Positions 1 to 11,469 of a stretch of DNA of 64,000 bases are shown here, piece after piece. The notes below the pieces were generated by a model. The model did no database searches and was not told the origin of the DNA. It saw nothing but the letters and a program-made list of their open reading frames with translations. This DNA is from Cordilura impudica (Eukaryota > Arthropoda > Insecta > Diptera > Scathophagidae). The position numbers were made by a program, and so were the translations under genes. Where the stretch lies: assembly GCA_963682025.1 (NCBI GenBank), contig OY821519.1, positions 96,747,585-96,811,584 on the forward strand. Reading direction: 5' to 3'. The first letter of the stretch is position 1; each line of letters starts with the position of its first letter.

Positions 1-828
1 CATTGCCAACTGAAAATAATGTTTTTGTCGGTACATTGAGAAAACCAAAATTGTTAACAGGCAGTTTATCGTTCCAATAAATTTATGTCCTGGTTAAATA
101 ACAGGCAGTTTGATGATACATTGAGAAAACCGGCATTAATCTCTAATATATATTTAACAAAACTTTAAAGTGCCAGATCCATTTTTTTTGACATTTTGTT
201 TAAGGAAATTTTTTAAAACTTAAAAAAGGAGTTTTCAAAATTTTATCAAAAAAATTTTCCATCTTCGGTCTCATTTCGCAATAGATTAACAACGAGTTAA
301 TAAACCTATACTTCATATCTGAGTAACTATAGGTATAGAATCATAAAAAAATTATGGATTTAATCAATTTGTTGAAGGTGAAAAAATGTTCATCACATTT
401 CATGACCTAGAGTATTTTGGCACTAAAGTGGTCTGGGGCATTTGTTATTTCTTAGCGAGTTTTTATTCGATTTTTAAATCATATAGCTTTCTGAAAAGAT
501 AATTTGGTACTGATATCGATTCATATAACAACTTGTCGAAAAAATTAAACTATAAAACGAAATTTTCGTAAAATCTGAAAAAAAGTCATATTTTCCCATA
601 AAACACACTTGAAATTTTCAGTCACGTTGAGGCACCTCTAAATTTTTTTTGATTGACACAAAACTTTGTTTTTCTCAGTATTTTTTTGCTATTCTCTTAT
701 TTTAGGAGGTGAGACAGAGAGTTGGAACACTCTTTTTTATTACTGGCCACCCTAGTATATATATACAATTACATGTTATTCTCCTTATCTCTGCGTTAAA
801 CCATTAGTTCACATCTACCAAAAAACAA
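1..828. other. Unassigned AT-rich DNA
   Basis: No gene or known element is recognised. The motif TACATTGAGAAAACC occurs at about 32 and again at about 117, and AACAGGCAGTTT occurs near 56 and 100, so the first 130 bases hold two diverged copies of an ~85 bp direct repeat. The rest is AT-rich with no long reading frame. Confidence 0.5.
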
Positions 829-900
829 GTAAGAGTGTTAGATTCGGCTGTGCCGAATTTTTTGATACTCTCCACCTGAGTCTTAAACTCTTTATTACAC
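829..900 (+). repeat. HINE-B terminal segment
   Basis: Short terminal piece of a dispersed repeat, beginning with ACAAGTAAGAGTGTTA and followed by the perfect palindrome ATTCGGC-TGT-GCCGAAT-type hairpin and a 'gatactctccacctgag' stretch. The same head recurs at 7419 and, inverted, at 18417 and 29350. I read it as the hairpin end of a Helentron-associated non-autonomous element. Confidence 0.6.
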
Positions 901-964
901 GCAATGTTGAGCACGGATACCATTTTTAAACTTTTGCCGATACTGAAACATTAAATCCGAATTC

Positions 965-1438
965 CAAAATTCAAATGATTTTTGGCTAAAAATTATTATT
1001 ATTCATTTTTCAATTTTCATTTTCCATTTTTCATTTTCCATATTTCAGATTTCATTTTCCATTTTTCATTTTTCATTTTCCACTTTTCATTTTCCATTTT
1101 CCGTTCTTATTTTAAAATTTTCATTTTCCATTTTTCATTTTTCATTTTTCAATTTTCATTTTCCATTTTTCGTTTTTCATTTTTCAATTTTCATTTTCCA
1201 TTTTCCATTCTTCATTTATCCATTTTCCATTTTTCAATTCTCATATCCCATTTTTCATTTTGCATTTTCCATATTCAATTTTTATTTTCCATTTTCCATT
1301 TTACAATTTTCATTTTCCATTTTCCATTTTTCATTTTTTAATTTTTTATTTTCCATTATTCAATTTTCATTTTCCATTTCCCATTTTTCACTTTCCATTT
1401 TGGTTTTCCATTTCCCATTTTTAATTTTTCATTTTTCA

Positions 1439-1469
<31 letters not shown>

Positions 1470-1788
1470 TGCGTTTTCCATTTTTCATTTTCCATTTTTC
1501 ATTTTTCAATTTTCTTTTTCCATTTTTCAATATCATTTTCCATTTTGCATTTTGCATTTTTCATTTTTTATTTTTAATTTTTATTTTTCATTTTTCACTT
1601 TTCTTTTTTCATTTTCCATTTTCCATTTTTCATTTTCGATTTTCTATTCTCCATTTTTCATTTTCTATTTTACATTTTCCATTTTACGTTTTTTATTTTC
1701 CATTTTCCAATTTTCATTTTCCATTCTCCATTTTCCATTCTCCATTTTCATTTTCAATTTTTCATTTTTCATTTTTCGTTTTCATTTT
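965..1788. repeat. CATTTTCCATTTTT low-complexity array
   Basis: About 820 bases built almost entirely of short variants of CATTTTCC/CATTTTT, an irregular minisatellite. It produces overlapping Phe/His-rich open frames in several phases that have no domain and are not genes. The same array resumes at 2604 after an inserted repeat. Confidence 0.9.
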
Positions 1789-2603
1789 TATACCCTATAC
1801 CACTATGTGGTTCGGGTATAATGACTTTGTGCTGCTGTTTGTAACTACCAAAAATATTTGACATAGACCCATATTTTATTATACCGATCGAATCAGAATC
1901 ACTGATTCGATTTAACGATGTCCGTCCGTGTGTCCGTCCGTCCGTCCGTCCGTCCGTCTGTGTAACCATGTAAACCTTGTATTCAAACTGCAGGTCGCAA
2001 ATATGAATATATTTTGACGAAATGTGGTATGTAAGCTTTCGTCGGCCATGGAATGAACGCTATTGAAATTGGTGGGAATCGGTCCATGTTCAGACCTAGC
2101 ACCCATAAAAATGACCCCTATGAAATCGACATAAATTGCCATAAGATCCATATTGTCGTATAGATCTTAGTCAAATTCGGTTTGCATGTGTTTATTACAG
2201 CCACTAATGAGTAGTCCAAAAACGATCCCTATGGGACAACTCTTAGTCATAGGCGACATATAGAGTTGCTTCCCGATCTTCACTTAAATCTATAAAAAAA
2301 AAACAAAAATATTGCACTGATTCATCTCAAATTTTGCTTGTATATATTTTTGCAAAATAGAAGAGACTTTACCAACCATGGTCAGGATCGGTCCATTTTT
2401 GGACCTAGTCCCCATATAGATCGGATGCTATCCGATATGAACTTTTTCATATCTGCAGTCAAAAAAATTAATAAAAATGCCACTCAAATTTGGTTTATGC
2501 TTATTTTGTATATCCAATTAGTTGGCCCTAAGAGGTCTCTAAACGCATGGTATAGGGTATCGTATAGTCGGTCTAGACAGACTATAATTTTCTTACTTGT
2601 TTT
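1789..2603 (-). mobile_element. HINE-A repeat inserted in the CATTTTC array
   Basis: An ~815 bp dispersed repeat in reverse orientation. It begins with the 'taccctataccactatgtgg' end, carries a (GTCC)n microsatellite near 1920-1955, and ends with an imperfect hairpin (AGTCGGTCTAGAC type) followed by AATTTTCTTACTTGTT. Other copies lie at 6607, 19049, 54134, 54951, 60144 and 63420. Hairpin end, microsatellite and T-rich target agree with DINE-1/mini-me Helentron-type non-autonomous elements; the family name is inference. Confidence 0.75.
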
Positions 2604-2820
2604 TCATTTTCCATTTTTATTTTTTATTGTTCAGTTTTCTTTTTTCATTTTTCATTTTCGATTTTCTATTCTCCATTTTTCATTTTCTATTTTACATTTT
2701 CCATTTTACGTTTTTCATTTTCCATTTTCCAATTTTCATTTTTCATTCTCCATTTTCCATTTTCATTTTCAATTTTTCATTTTCCATTTTTTTGTTTTCA
2801 TTTTTTCTTTCATATTGGCG
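2604..2820. repeat. CATTTTC low-complexity array, continuation
   Basis: Same CATTTTCC/CATTTTT units as 965..1788, even including matching sub-blocks (for example the 'ttctattctccatttttcattttctattttac' variants near 1640 and 2660, described here only by position). One array was split by the HINE at 1789..2603, or duplicated around it. No coding potential. Confidence 0.85.
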
Positions 2821-3017
2821 ATTTTTTTTTATTATAACGTGATAACGATAAAAAATATGTGCAATACTACTAACATGAGCTATGTTATTATGTTGTTGGT
2901 ATTGTTAATATATATGCATAATTTATTTGTGGCATTTTTTTATGTTGTTGTACAATTATTATGTTCAATCACTAAACTGTTACAACAAACACACTGGGTT
3001 TTATGTTTTTTTTTTTA

Positions 3018-3713
3018 GAGATATCTACATATTTTTGCTCGTATCTAATCACAATGACGCCCGATTTAGCCCATTTTCAATACCAATCTGCTAGGAATTA
3101 TGGCAAATGATATTATTGTAATCTTATCCAGTTAGATGGCTTTTTTTGTGAATGAGTGTGATTTCAACAGACAGACGGACATCGCTATATAGACTCGAGC
3201 TGTGATAAGGATCAGGAATATATATACTTTATGGGGCCTGAAATTAGTTTTTCGATGTGCTACAAACGGAATGACAAACCTATATACACCCTCTGCCACT
3301 GACGTGTGGAGGGTATAAAAAAAAAAAAACAAAAAGAACAAGCATACAAAAATGTGCGTGTTCTGTTACGTGTACATATTTTTCACAATTTTTTAATATT
3401 ATATGAAATTTTACAGTCTTTTTTTAAGTATCTCCATATTTTAGGCCATATCATGACACAATGTCGCCCGACTTAACCCGTATTCAATATCAATCTTCCA
3501 GAAACAATGACAAACAATATTATTGTAACTTTACCCAATTGAAATTATTTTGTAAATGATTGTAATCTCAAGAGACAAACGGACAGACGGACATCGCTAT
3601 ATCGATTCGATTTGTTATAAGGATCAAAAATATATGTACTTTATGGGGGTCGCAAATTATTATTTCGATGTGCTACAAACGGATTGACAAAGTGACATAC
3701 ACCCTCTGCACAG
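3018..3713 (+). repeat. Two tandem mini-me-like repeat copies
   Basis: Two diverged direct copies, about 3018..3320 and 3420..3713. Each holds a 'cagacggacatcgctata' GTCY-type block, then 'atatactttatgggg', then 'gtgctacaaacgga' and 'acaccctctgc'. This order matches the mini-me/DINE-1 repeat class of flies. The first copy ends in an A-rich run. No protein is encoded. Confidence 0.7.
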
Positions 3714-4410
3714 AAAATATTTTACTACTCATTTGAGAATGAAATTAGCTTTTGTAAGTAAATAAGCTACACGCAATGCTAAATGTTGCTTAAATATTTG
3801 AATTAATTAACTAATGACAATCTTTTAAAAAACCATTGTTAAAATATTTGTAGTCTGTGCGAACGTTTTGGTGTTTGTGTTGTACCATGTGTAATATTTA
3901 TCAATTACTTTTATTTATGAATGAATTTTTTTTTATCACTCATATCAATTATGAAAAAAAAAAAATTACGTGCTCAGCTATAGCAATACACATGTTTAAC
4001 ATTTCTGTGGAATTTATGATTTTTTTGTCATACATAACAAAACACTGTCTAACTGTTTTCATCAGTAATAGGTTTACTTAACATCCGGCTATAATACCAA
4101 CAAATTGTTTAACATATTTGGTTCACACGTGTTTTAGTAAATATTGTAGTGAAGACATATGTATGTAATTTCAAATGAAGTGCGCGTGTCAACAATTACG
4201 TGGCCAAAATCACGTTGTCCATATAAAGTTGAGATTTATATATATAAAAAAAAAATAGAAAAATCTACAGGTATACTTACAGAGCTGGGCAAAATAATAA
4301 ATTAACTATTAGTTACACTCAACGAACGCATTAGAGGCATCCAAAATAATTCTACAGGTCTATCCAATGTTTCATTATCATCTCTTTAATAAAAATATAC
4401 TTGTTAAAAA
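3714..4410. other. Unassigned AT-rich DNA
   Basis: No gene, RNA or recognised repeat seen. A 74-codon open frame at 3857..4081 has no recognisable motif and is low in complexity. Confidence 0.4.
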
Positions 4411-4412
4411 AA

Positions 4413-4600
4413 TTATCCGTCTGGAGCCCTGTCTACATCTTCTTTTGCAAAGTATATATTTTTTACTCCCTTTATTTTAACTCGTGTGTCTATTTGTCTG
4501 GCGAAAATTTTTGCACCGACTTTTAACCATTTTCCCGTGATCCAATCGAGCTGAAATTTTGCAGGCAGACTCGTGGCGATGATAAATATGATCAAACAAC
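4413..4600 (-). repeat. Repeat fragment shared with 25360..25480
   Basis: Read on the minus strand this segment matches 25360..25480: 'cacgagtctgcctgcaaa', then 'atcacgggaaaatggttaaa', then 'agttaaaataaagggagt'. A 60-codon frame runs through it but the second copy does not conserve it, so it is a repeat, not a gene. It marks the left part of the larger repeat C. Confidence 0.6.
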
Positions 4601-5154
4601 TTTAATTATAGTATAATTTTGGATTTTTCGAAATTTTAACGGTTTTTAATATATAAGAAAAATTTGGGTTTCGTCGATTTTTTTTTTTTGTGTTGACATC
4701 GAAAATGAATGACTTTCTAAGTGTTAGATAGATCACCATGATAGTCATATTTTTTTAAATATTTTGCGTACATATCTTCATGTATAACTTTGCCGAAAGA
4801 TTCTTTGATTTTAGAACTAATTGGGAAGCAGTCATTCTGGCGCCAAAATAGTTCGTTTTTCCGGGTCAGTTAGCTTGGCAAAATTGAATTGGTGGATTTG
4901 CAGTTTTCAACTGCAAAAATACCAAAAAGTATCCTTTAAAAAAGAAGTATCTTTTTTTTTAAAAAATACCCTTTTTTAAATTACGTTTTTGGAAAGTATA
5001 ATTTTTTTTTAAATAACCCTTTTTCAAAGTATCGTTTTTTAAAAAGGTACACTTTTTTTTTAAAAAAAGTACACTTTTTTAGAAAATATAGTTTATTTTA
5101 AAAAGTAACTTTTCTAAAAAAGTACGCTTATTTTAAAATTACCATTTTTTCAAA

Positions 5155-5698
5155 TTTGTGCTATTTCATAAGATCTAAATTTCGAGCATGCAAAATTGAC
5201 AATTGGAACTTAACCAATGACTGGTATAAAAGGAATAATCCTAAAAAACTCAACGCCTGCAACATATTCCAAACCACCAACGACAACATCCTTATGAGAA
5301 AAGGCCAAATAAAAAACAATACGCCTGAGAATCGGACACACCTTAATCTCCCACTCACATCTTATTTTTAAAAACTTACAAAAACAATGCCACTTCTGCG
5401 GATTTAACCCGATCAGCATTAATCATCTATTTTCGAACTGTCAACATATCAAGAAATTTCAAAATTATGTAGGCAAAAATAAAGATTTCTTTCCATTAAT
5501 CGACCTCACAATGAACGATGACATTATTAATACCCTAATCAATTTTCTAAAACAATCTAACCTTTCTTATTCCATTTAAAAATCCTATAAGATCTTACAA
5601 AGCTTAAGACCATCGCTGTCATAGCTTTTCGCATTATATTATACTAATAATAAAGTTGTAAGTGTAATATTCTGATAAATAAATAAAATAAAAATAAA
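5155..5698 (+). pseudogene. 3' tail of an I-like LINE (C-terminal zinc knuckle)
   Basis: A 5'-truncated non-LTR retrotransposon tail. One frame reads RIGHTLISHSHL, the RIGHT-T-L-H signature found near the C-terminus of I/R1-group LINE ORF2 proteins, then CHFCGFNPISINHLFSNC, a C-x2-C-x7-H-x4-C knuckle, and a stop near 5578. A frame break is needed between the upstream residues and this part. The 3' UTR ends in an ATAAATAAATAAAAT-type tail at about 5698, consistent with target-primed reverse transcription. No RT or endonuclease domain remains. Clade assignment to I-like rather than R1 is tentative. Confidence 0.65.
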
Positions 5699-5875
5699 TG
5701 TTTTTAAAAGTATCCTTATATTAAAAAGGTACCCTTTAAAAAAGAATACCCTTTTTTAGAAAAACTCCATTTTTCTCAAGAAGTGCCAATTTTGAATAAA
5801 GTACGTTGAAAACGCACCTTTTTTTAAAAAACTATCTTTTCTACAAAAATACGTATGAGACGCGAGACTTGGGCC

Positions 5876-6275
5876 GTTTTCTTTTCTAACAAAAAATGTC
5901 GCATTTTATTTCCACTTTCTTCAAAAAGAATATTTCTTAATATATTCTGAATTAAGGGAAACCTCATCTTATACATCAATCGAAAGGTCTCAAAGTGCTG
6001 TGTGCATAAAATGCAAAAATTTTGATTATTAACGTCTCTGAAGTCATAGGGTGAAAATATTAAAAAAAAGGGAACAATGGGAAAATATTCTCACGCTATG
6101 CCCTGAAAGAAGGCAATGGCTGCAATTTTGTGTTATTAGCGAGGGCTCGACTTTGAGACTTTTCGATTGATGTATAAGATAAGGTTTCCCTTAATTAAGA
6201 ATATATTTTTATATTGTTTTATATATTTTTTAAAAAAGTGAAAATGAAGTGCGACATTCTTTGTCAGAAAAGAAA
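5876..6275. repeat. Foldback element with ~120 bp arms
   Basis: The left arm 5876..5995 is the reverse complement of the right arm 6151..6275 with scattered mismatches and a longer A/T run on the right. Matching blocks include 'aatgtcgca', 'ttaagggaaacct', 'cttatacatcaatcgaaa' and 'gtctcaaag'. The 155-base loop has no open frame. Target duplications could not be fixed. Likely a non-autonomous inverted-repeat element. Confidence 0.75.
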
Positions 6276-6606
6276 CTGGCATTAGTTTTGATATTGACAC
6301 AAGAATAAAATTTCCAAATAATTGTTTGCATTTGCCGACGGCAATAGGTATGATGGCGTACCTTTTAAAAGTACTATATTTTTAAAAAGTACCTTTTTTC
6401 GAAGTACTATGTTTATAAAAAGTTCCTATTTAAAAAGTACCTCTTCTTAAAAAATTACCGTTTCTTAAAAATTACCCCTATTTTAAAAAGTATATTTTTT
6501 CAAAAAGTATCAATTTTGAGAATTAGCTTTTTCGAAAAAACTAAATTTAAAAAAAAATTACATTTTCTTTAAAAAAAAAATGCCTTAAATTAACCCATCA
6601 ATTAAA

Positions 6607-7406
6607 ACAAGTAAGAAAATTATAGTCGGTCTAGACCGACTATAGGATACCCTATACCATGCGTTTAGAGACACTACCCCATAGGCGCGGCTAACTGGAC
6701 ATAGAAAATAAGCATAAACCAAATTTGAGTGGGATTTTTATAAATTTTTTTGTCTGCAGATATGAAAAAGATCATATCGGATGCTATATCTATATGGGGA
6801 CAAGGCCCAAAAATGGACCGATCCTGACCATGTTTGGTAAGGTCTCTTGTATTTTGCAAAAATATATACAAACAAAATTTGAGAAGAATCAGTGCAATAT
6901 TTTTGTTTTTTAATAGATTTAAGTGAAGATCGGGAAGCAGCTCTATATGGGGCCTATGACTAAGAGTTGTCCAATAGGGATCATTTTTGGACTACTGATT
7001 AATGGATGTAATATATACATACAAACCCAATTTGACTAAGATTTGTATGATAATTTGGATCTTATGGCAATATATGTTGATTTCATAGGGGTCATTTGTA
7101 TGGGGGCTAGGTCTGAACATGGACCGATTCTCACGAGTTTCAATAGCGTTCATCCTATGGCCGATAAAAGCTTATAACCCAAATTTCATCAAAATATATT
7201 CATATTTGGGATCTGCAGTTTGATTACAAGCTTTACATGGAGACACAGACGGACGGACGGACGGACGGACATCGTTAAATCGAATCAGATAGTGATTCTG
7301 ATTCGATCGGTATAATTAAAGATGGGTCTAGGTCAAATATTTTTGGATGTTACCAACAGCAGCACAAAGTCATTATACCCAAACCACATAGTGGTATAGG
7401 GTATAA
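6607..7406 (+). mobile_element. HINE-A copy
   Basis: A complete-looking copy in forward orientation. It opens with ACAAGTAAGAAAATTA, then a perfect 24-base palindrome at 6621..6644 (core AGTCGGTCTAGACCGACT), and carries a (ACGG)n block at 7250..7270. It closes with 'ccacatagtggtatagggtata'. It is followed within 15 bases by the head of a HINE-B copy, giving an A-B tandem. Short open frames inside it are not conserved as proteins. Confidence 0.8.
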
Positions 7407-7418
7407 AAACAAACCCAA

Positions 7419-8024
7419 AAACAAGTAAGAGTGTTAAATTCGGCTGTGCCGAATCTCTGATACCCTCCACCTCGGTTTGAGTATTGATAATAAATGTAAA
7501 CAAAATATTTGAAAAAGTAAACGATTTGTTAAACTTAATACCAAATTATTTCAGCAAATTCTTTAGGTTGATCCGCTAAATAGATGATTATTATTTATTT
7601 CAAGAGTTGGTATATAGAGCTCTCTCACATTAGTAATTCGCTCTCCAACGAGGAAATATCGTTTTCGTCTTTTCTATTATTTCGGATACAAGAAAACACG
7701 TATCGGTGTTTGCTTTTTTTTCATCGTGGTTGCTGATCGGCATGAATTTAGGTTATATACCTATATCCATACGTTGCTGATTACAGGACATAACCTCTCG
7801 TTTAATTTAGTTTAAGTTTTTGAAAATTAAAAGGTAATGGTTGTGTAGGGTGGCTATACGCATTAAATCGTGCTACTTGGAGATTGCTGTTAGTTTCTTT
7901 TAACTGGCCAAATAATTCTGCATAGCAGCCATATAGGATGGAGTATCAAAATAATAACCAAAAAAACTCTCAATTTTTTTGTTAAAATATTGCCATATTT
8001 GGAAAACATAGAGAATTAATATTG
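7419..8024 (+). mobile_element. HINE-B copy
   Basis: Begins ACAAGTAAGAGTGTTA and the hairpin ATTCGGC-TGT-GCCGAAT, then 'ataccctccacctcggtttga'. The body to about 8024 matches, inverted, 28702..29350, including 'gcacgatttaatgc', 'acaaccattacc' and 'ggaaaacatagagaat'. No coding capacity. Same structural plan as HINE-A (shared ACAAGTAAGA head, then a different palindrome). Confidence 0.7.
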
Positions 8025-8225
8025 TAATGTGGAACGATAAGTACCTATCGAACCACTGATCCAGCATATTCAATATTGAAAACGAATTAAACTTTAGTTT
8101 CACAATAGAGAATTAAATTTTTTTTATATATTAAAAGGGAGTTTTAGCTATAAGATTTTGTGGTAATACAAAATAACACAATACAACACAAAATCTAACC
8201 CAGTGATGCCAACTTTTGATTTTTT
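8025..8225. other. Unassigned AT-rich spacer
   Basis: AT-rich DNA between the HINE-B homology and the LINE tail. It includes 'acaaaataacacaatacaacacaaaat' type low complexity (8165..8195). Nothing coding. Confidence 0.4.
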
Positions 8226-8421
8226 TTATTTATTTTTATTTATTTATTTATTTGGTTTCCTGCGCAACAAGACTAAGAGTCTTATAATTAAAGTACAGGA
8301 TCGGTATAATGTGATACAGTATTTAATGAAAATATAACATAGTTTATAATTTGTATAAAATAAGATAACAAAAATTATTTTACATACATATATTCAAAAC
8401 AAAGCAAAGTTTAAACAATAT

Positions 8422-9545
8422 TTAAATGGTATTGAAAAATTGGAAAAATTGTTTCCTAAAATGTCCTGCGTTGTTTAAATATTGTAATGTTGGCGGTAGC
8501 AAGTTCCAAAGACGTATGCAGTGTATATAGAACTGCCATTCAGAGACCAAAATTTTATGTCTTATTTGAATTATAGAATTATTTCTTCTTGAATTAGAAA
8601 AGGATATTCGATTAAAAAGATATGTAGGCTCACGTGTAAATATAATCTTATGCATCAGTATCAATGATCGTATCTTCAAGAGATCGCAAAAATTCACACC
8701 GTAAAGTTTTCGCGCATACGGTGTTATGTGGGATGATCTTTTCAAATTGTAGACGTATCTCAATATAGAATAAAACGTAGTTGTTAATTTCCTAGAGCTA
8801 ATAGAATCACAGCTAGCAAATAGTTCGCAACCGTACAACAAAGTTGGAATTAGATAGGTTTTCGCAAGTAGAACTCGTACATGGACTGGTGTAAGATGTT
8901 GAGTTTTCCACAGTGATCGAAGCATTGAATACGTTTTTCCCGAAGCGACATTTATATGATCAGACCAGGTGAGAGTTTTATTGAAAATAATTCCAAGATT
9001 TTTGGTTTTTTGTGTAATTTCAATAATTTGACGGTTAAGCATAATATCTGGTTTAACAAAGGAAGACACTGATCTTCGAGTAATAACGATGCATTTAGAC
9101 TTTGAAGGATTGAGACATAGCCCATTTGCCAGAGCCCATAAGTAAATTCGATTAAGATCCACATTTAGGTTCGCAACACAGTTATTTAGTTCATCGAAAC
9201 GACTACAAACATAAAGTTGCACATCATCAGCATACATATGAACTTTACAATACGAAAGTTGCCTAGGCAAATCATTTATATATATAGTGAAAAGAAGTGG
9301 TCCTAGAATCGAACCTTGCGGAACGCCCTTTTTTACTGGAAGCACATTTGATATTTTATTATTGGCGTTAACGTATTGTAAGACGATATAAGACGAGTTG
9401 CGGAAGGAGAGAAACCAAAAAAAGTTCTTAGCTTCATGCAGAGTATTTCATGATTCACAGTATCAAATGCCTTCGAATGATCTAAGAGCACTAGAAATGC
9501 AATGTTACCATTATCAATATAACCACGAATATCTTCAGACACATC
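8422..9545 (-). pseudogene. LINE reverse transcriptase segment
   Basis: RT palm and C-terminal part of ORF2 of LINE copy 1. The first piece (9542 downward) reads LLDHSKAFDTVNHEIL, with the first catalytic Asp. After a frame break the next piece (9345..8422) reads GVPQGSILGPLLF and MYADDVQLYV, with the YADD catalytic box, then 'KTKNLGIIFNKTLTW' and a thumb-like C-terminus ending at 8422. The main piece is 307 codons and uninterrupted, so the motif core is well preserved, but the frame break near 9340 and the lesions between 9545 and 9719 destroy the full protein. The enzyme would copy element RNA at a nicked target in the nucleus. Confidence 0.85.
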
Positions 9546-9718
9546 AATGAGTACAGTTATGCAGCTATGTTTAGGACAAAAGCCTGATTGTCTGTCTGAC
9601 CCATATTCTTGACATATTTTCCAATATACTGATGCAATAACCTTTCAAGCATTTTAGACAAGCATGATATGATAGCAATGGGACGTTATTCTTTACTTGA
9701 TTTAGGAATGGATAAAAT

Positions 9719-10987
9719 TTAAGCATATTTCCAAATTTGAGGAAATACACTTATTGTGAAAATAGTGTTAAAAATATGGGTAATTTGAGGTAGCAGTAGA
9801 GGGATAATTTCCTTTAAGAATCTGGGATGTATGTTATCAGAACCAACAGCATTAGATTTCACAGCTTGGCATGTGGAAAGTACTTTCAGTTGGTTTACGC
9901 ATTGAAAACAAAAAGCATTTTCCGATAAAGTTGAACTAATATCAGTATTGCGGGTATAATATCCATCGTTTATGGGGATGTCAGGGATATTTGTAAAAGA
10001 TTCGTTAAGCGAATCAACATTTATGTCAGAATTGACAATTTCCTTACATTTGCCGATACCAATTTCTCGTATGAGTTTCCACGTTTTTTTAGAGTGTGCA
10101 GCAGAAATAAATAGGCTAGAGTAGTATGCAGATTTAGCAGTTTTTATCATTTTATTTACTTGTTTTCTAGCTTTGGAATATTCGTCATATAAATTGTCTG
10201 TTTTAAACAGTTTCCAACTTTTAAAAGCTTTATCCCTTTCACAGATTTTATCCTTAATCTGTTGATTGAACCAGGGTTTATTTTTGTAATTGTATTTTGT
10301 TGTTTTTAAAGGTACAGATTTGTGGAACACATGTGCCAAATTTTGTTCTAAAAAACTGACCTGATTGTCAACCGAAGGCATGTAGTAAATGGAGTCCCAA
10401 TCGATTTTAGATAATTCGAATAACATCGCGTTTCGATCCATTTGTTTAAAATCATAATAAGTAACAACGTCATCCACCACTTGCATTTTAAAGTCAAATG
10501 ATAGAAAAATTAAGTCGTGCTTTGAAAAACAAGGTGCTGAGAGCTGATCATAGAGTAAGACTTTCTTTTTGCTACTGACAAAGAAAAGATCAAGTAACGA
10601 GTTACTTGTAGCAGTAAAATGAGTTGGAACTGTAATGTTAGTTGGAGAAAGGCCAATTGATTGCATTATGTCAAGTAAAATAGTCTCATTGATAACGTTT
10701 GAATTAAAATCCCCACATATTAAAATATCTTCATAATTGAGAGTTATAGTTTCAAGTATATTTTGAAAAACATCAAGGTCTATTCTTTTGTTAGGTCTAT
10801 AAACACATCCAACAAGAAATTGTTTTCCATGGGACGAAACTTCAACAAATATATGTTCAACCCTTTCATGAGGTTTAGATTTGCTATGAAATTTACACAT
10901 AATGCCTTTTCTAACAAAAATAGCTACACCACCACAACGAGTATTCCTATCACAGCGAAAAATTTTGAATCCGGTTAATCCAATCAT
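9719..10987 (-). pseudogene. LINE apurinic-type endonuclease segment
   Basis: A 422-codon open frame encoding the endonuclease half of the same LINE ORF2. Visible motifs are RGGGVAIF-like (CGGVAIFVRKG), CGDFNSN, LLDLFFVS and FSKHDLIF, the usual order of catalytic Asp/Asn/His boxes in LINE APE domains. The linker with 'SNAVGSDNIHPRFLKE' marks the entry to the RT fingers. The N-terminal N and E boxes are missing because the element is 5'-truncated at about 10987. Translation ends at a TAA after IWKYA where related proteins continue with a Lys-rich 'PKSSKE' block that is still legible downstream. APE domains nick target DNA to prime reverse transcription. Confidence 0.85.
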
Positions 10988-10989
10988 TT

Positions 10990-11468
10990 TATCATCATTT
11001 TGAATTAAATTATGTTAATAAAATATAAAGGAACTTAAAGGAAGATACTAACAACATCAACGCTAGCTACATGGTTGCAATAAAATAGACTGTGATTTTA
11101 AATTAAGAGGTGTTTTTTATTATTTTCGTGTTTTATATGTTCAATGTTATATGTTATATGTAATATATCTTGTATATAAATGTAATATTGAAAATTACAA
11201 AATCCCCAGAAGAAATCGACAAAAAATCGAAGAAACGTCGGGAAAAATTGTAATGAAATTGAAGTTTTAATTACAAAAAGGAAAAAAATTTTAGGTCCTA
11301 CTAGCTAAATAAAAATAAATGAAACAACATAAAATTGACCAAACAACCATCTAAAAAATATATTTTCATTTATTGACTCCAACTACTACTACCTGGAAAT
11401 TATCAACCAAATTAAATTTTTTGGGTTTTACTTTGCATGCCATGAGTCAAAATTTGAAGTCATCATGA
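10990..11468. other. Unassigned AT-rich DNA
   Basis: Low-GC sequence with an ATGTTATATGTAATAT-like stretch at 11140..11180. No gene or repeat recognised. Confidence 0.4.
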
Positions 11469-11469
11469 A

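Larger units (their letters stand above)
4910..6600. repeat. Degenerate TTTTTAAAAAGTACC low-complexity blocks
   Basis: Three blocks (about 4910..5150, 5700..5850 and 6360..6600) are made of irregular runs of T and A joined by short GTA/TACC pieces, so that TTTTTAAAAAGTACC-like units recur in both orientations. They are interrupted by a LINE tail (5155..5698) and a foldback (5876..6275). The units are self-complementary and could form small hairpins. No coding content. Confidence 0.65.
8226..10987 (-). mobile_element. Non-LTR retrotransposon copy 1 (jockey/CR1-like)
   Basis: 5'-truncated LINE on the minus strand. From its 5' end (10987) it encodes an APE-type endonuclease, a linker, then reverse transcriptase. 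The 3' UTR runs to a (TAAA)n-type tail at about 8226..8260. A related copy of the same family lies at 46441..53603, and shared blocks such as 'aaaatgtcctgcgtt' and 'gtacaggatcggtataatg' define the 3' UTR. Stops and frame breaks make it inactive. The clade (CR1-like versus jockey-like) cannot be fixed by eye. Confidence 0.85.

Noticed and set aside
982..1861. Phe/His-rich open frames of 89-153 codons
   Set aside because: They are produced by the CATTTTC low-complexity array in several phases and have no domain.
2338..3018. 226-codon open frame with hydrophobic stretches
   Set aside because: It spans a HINE end, the CATTTTC array and unrelated AT-rich DNA; hydrophobicity follows from T-rich codons.
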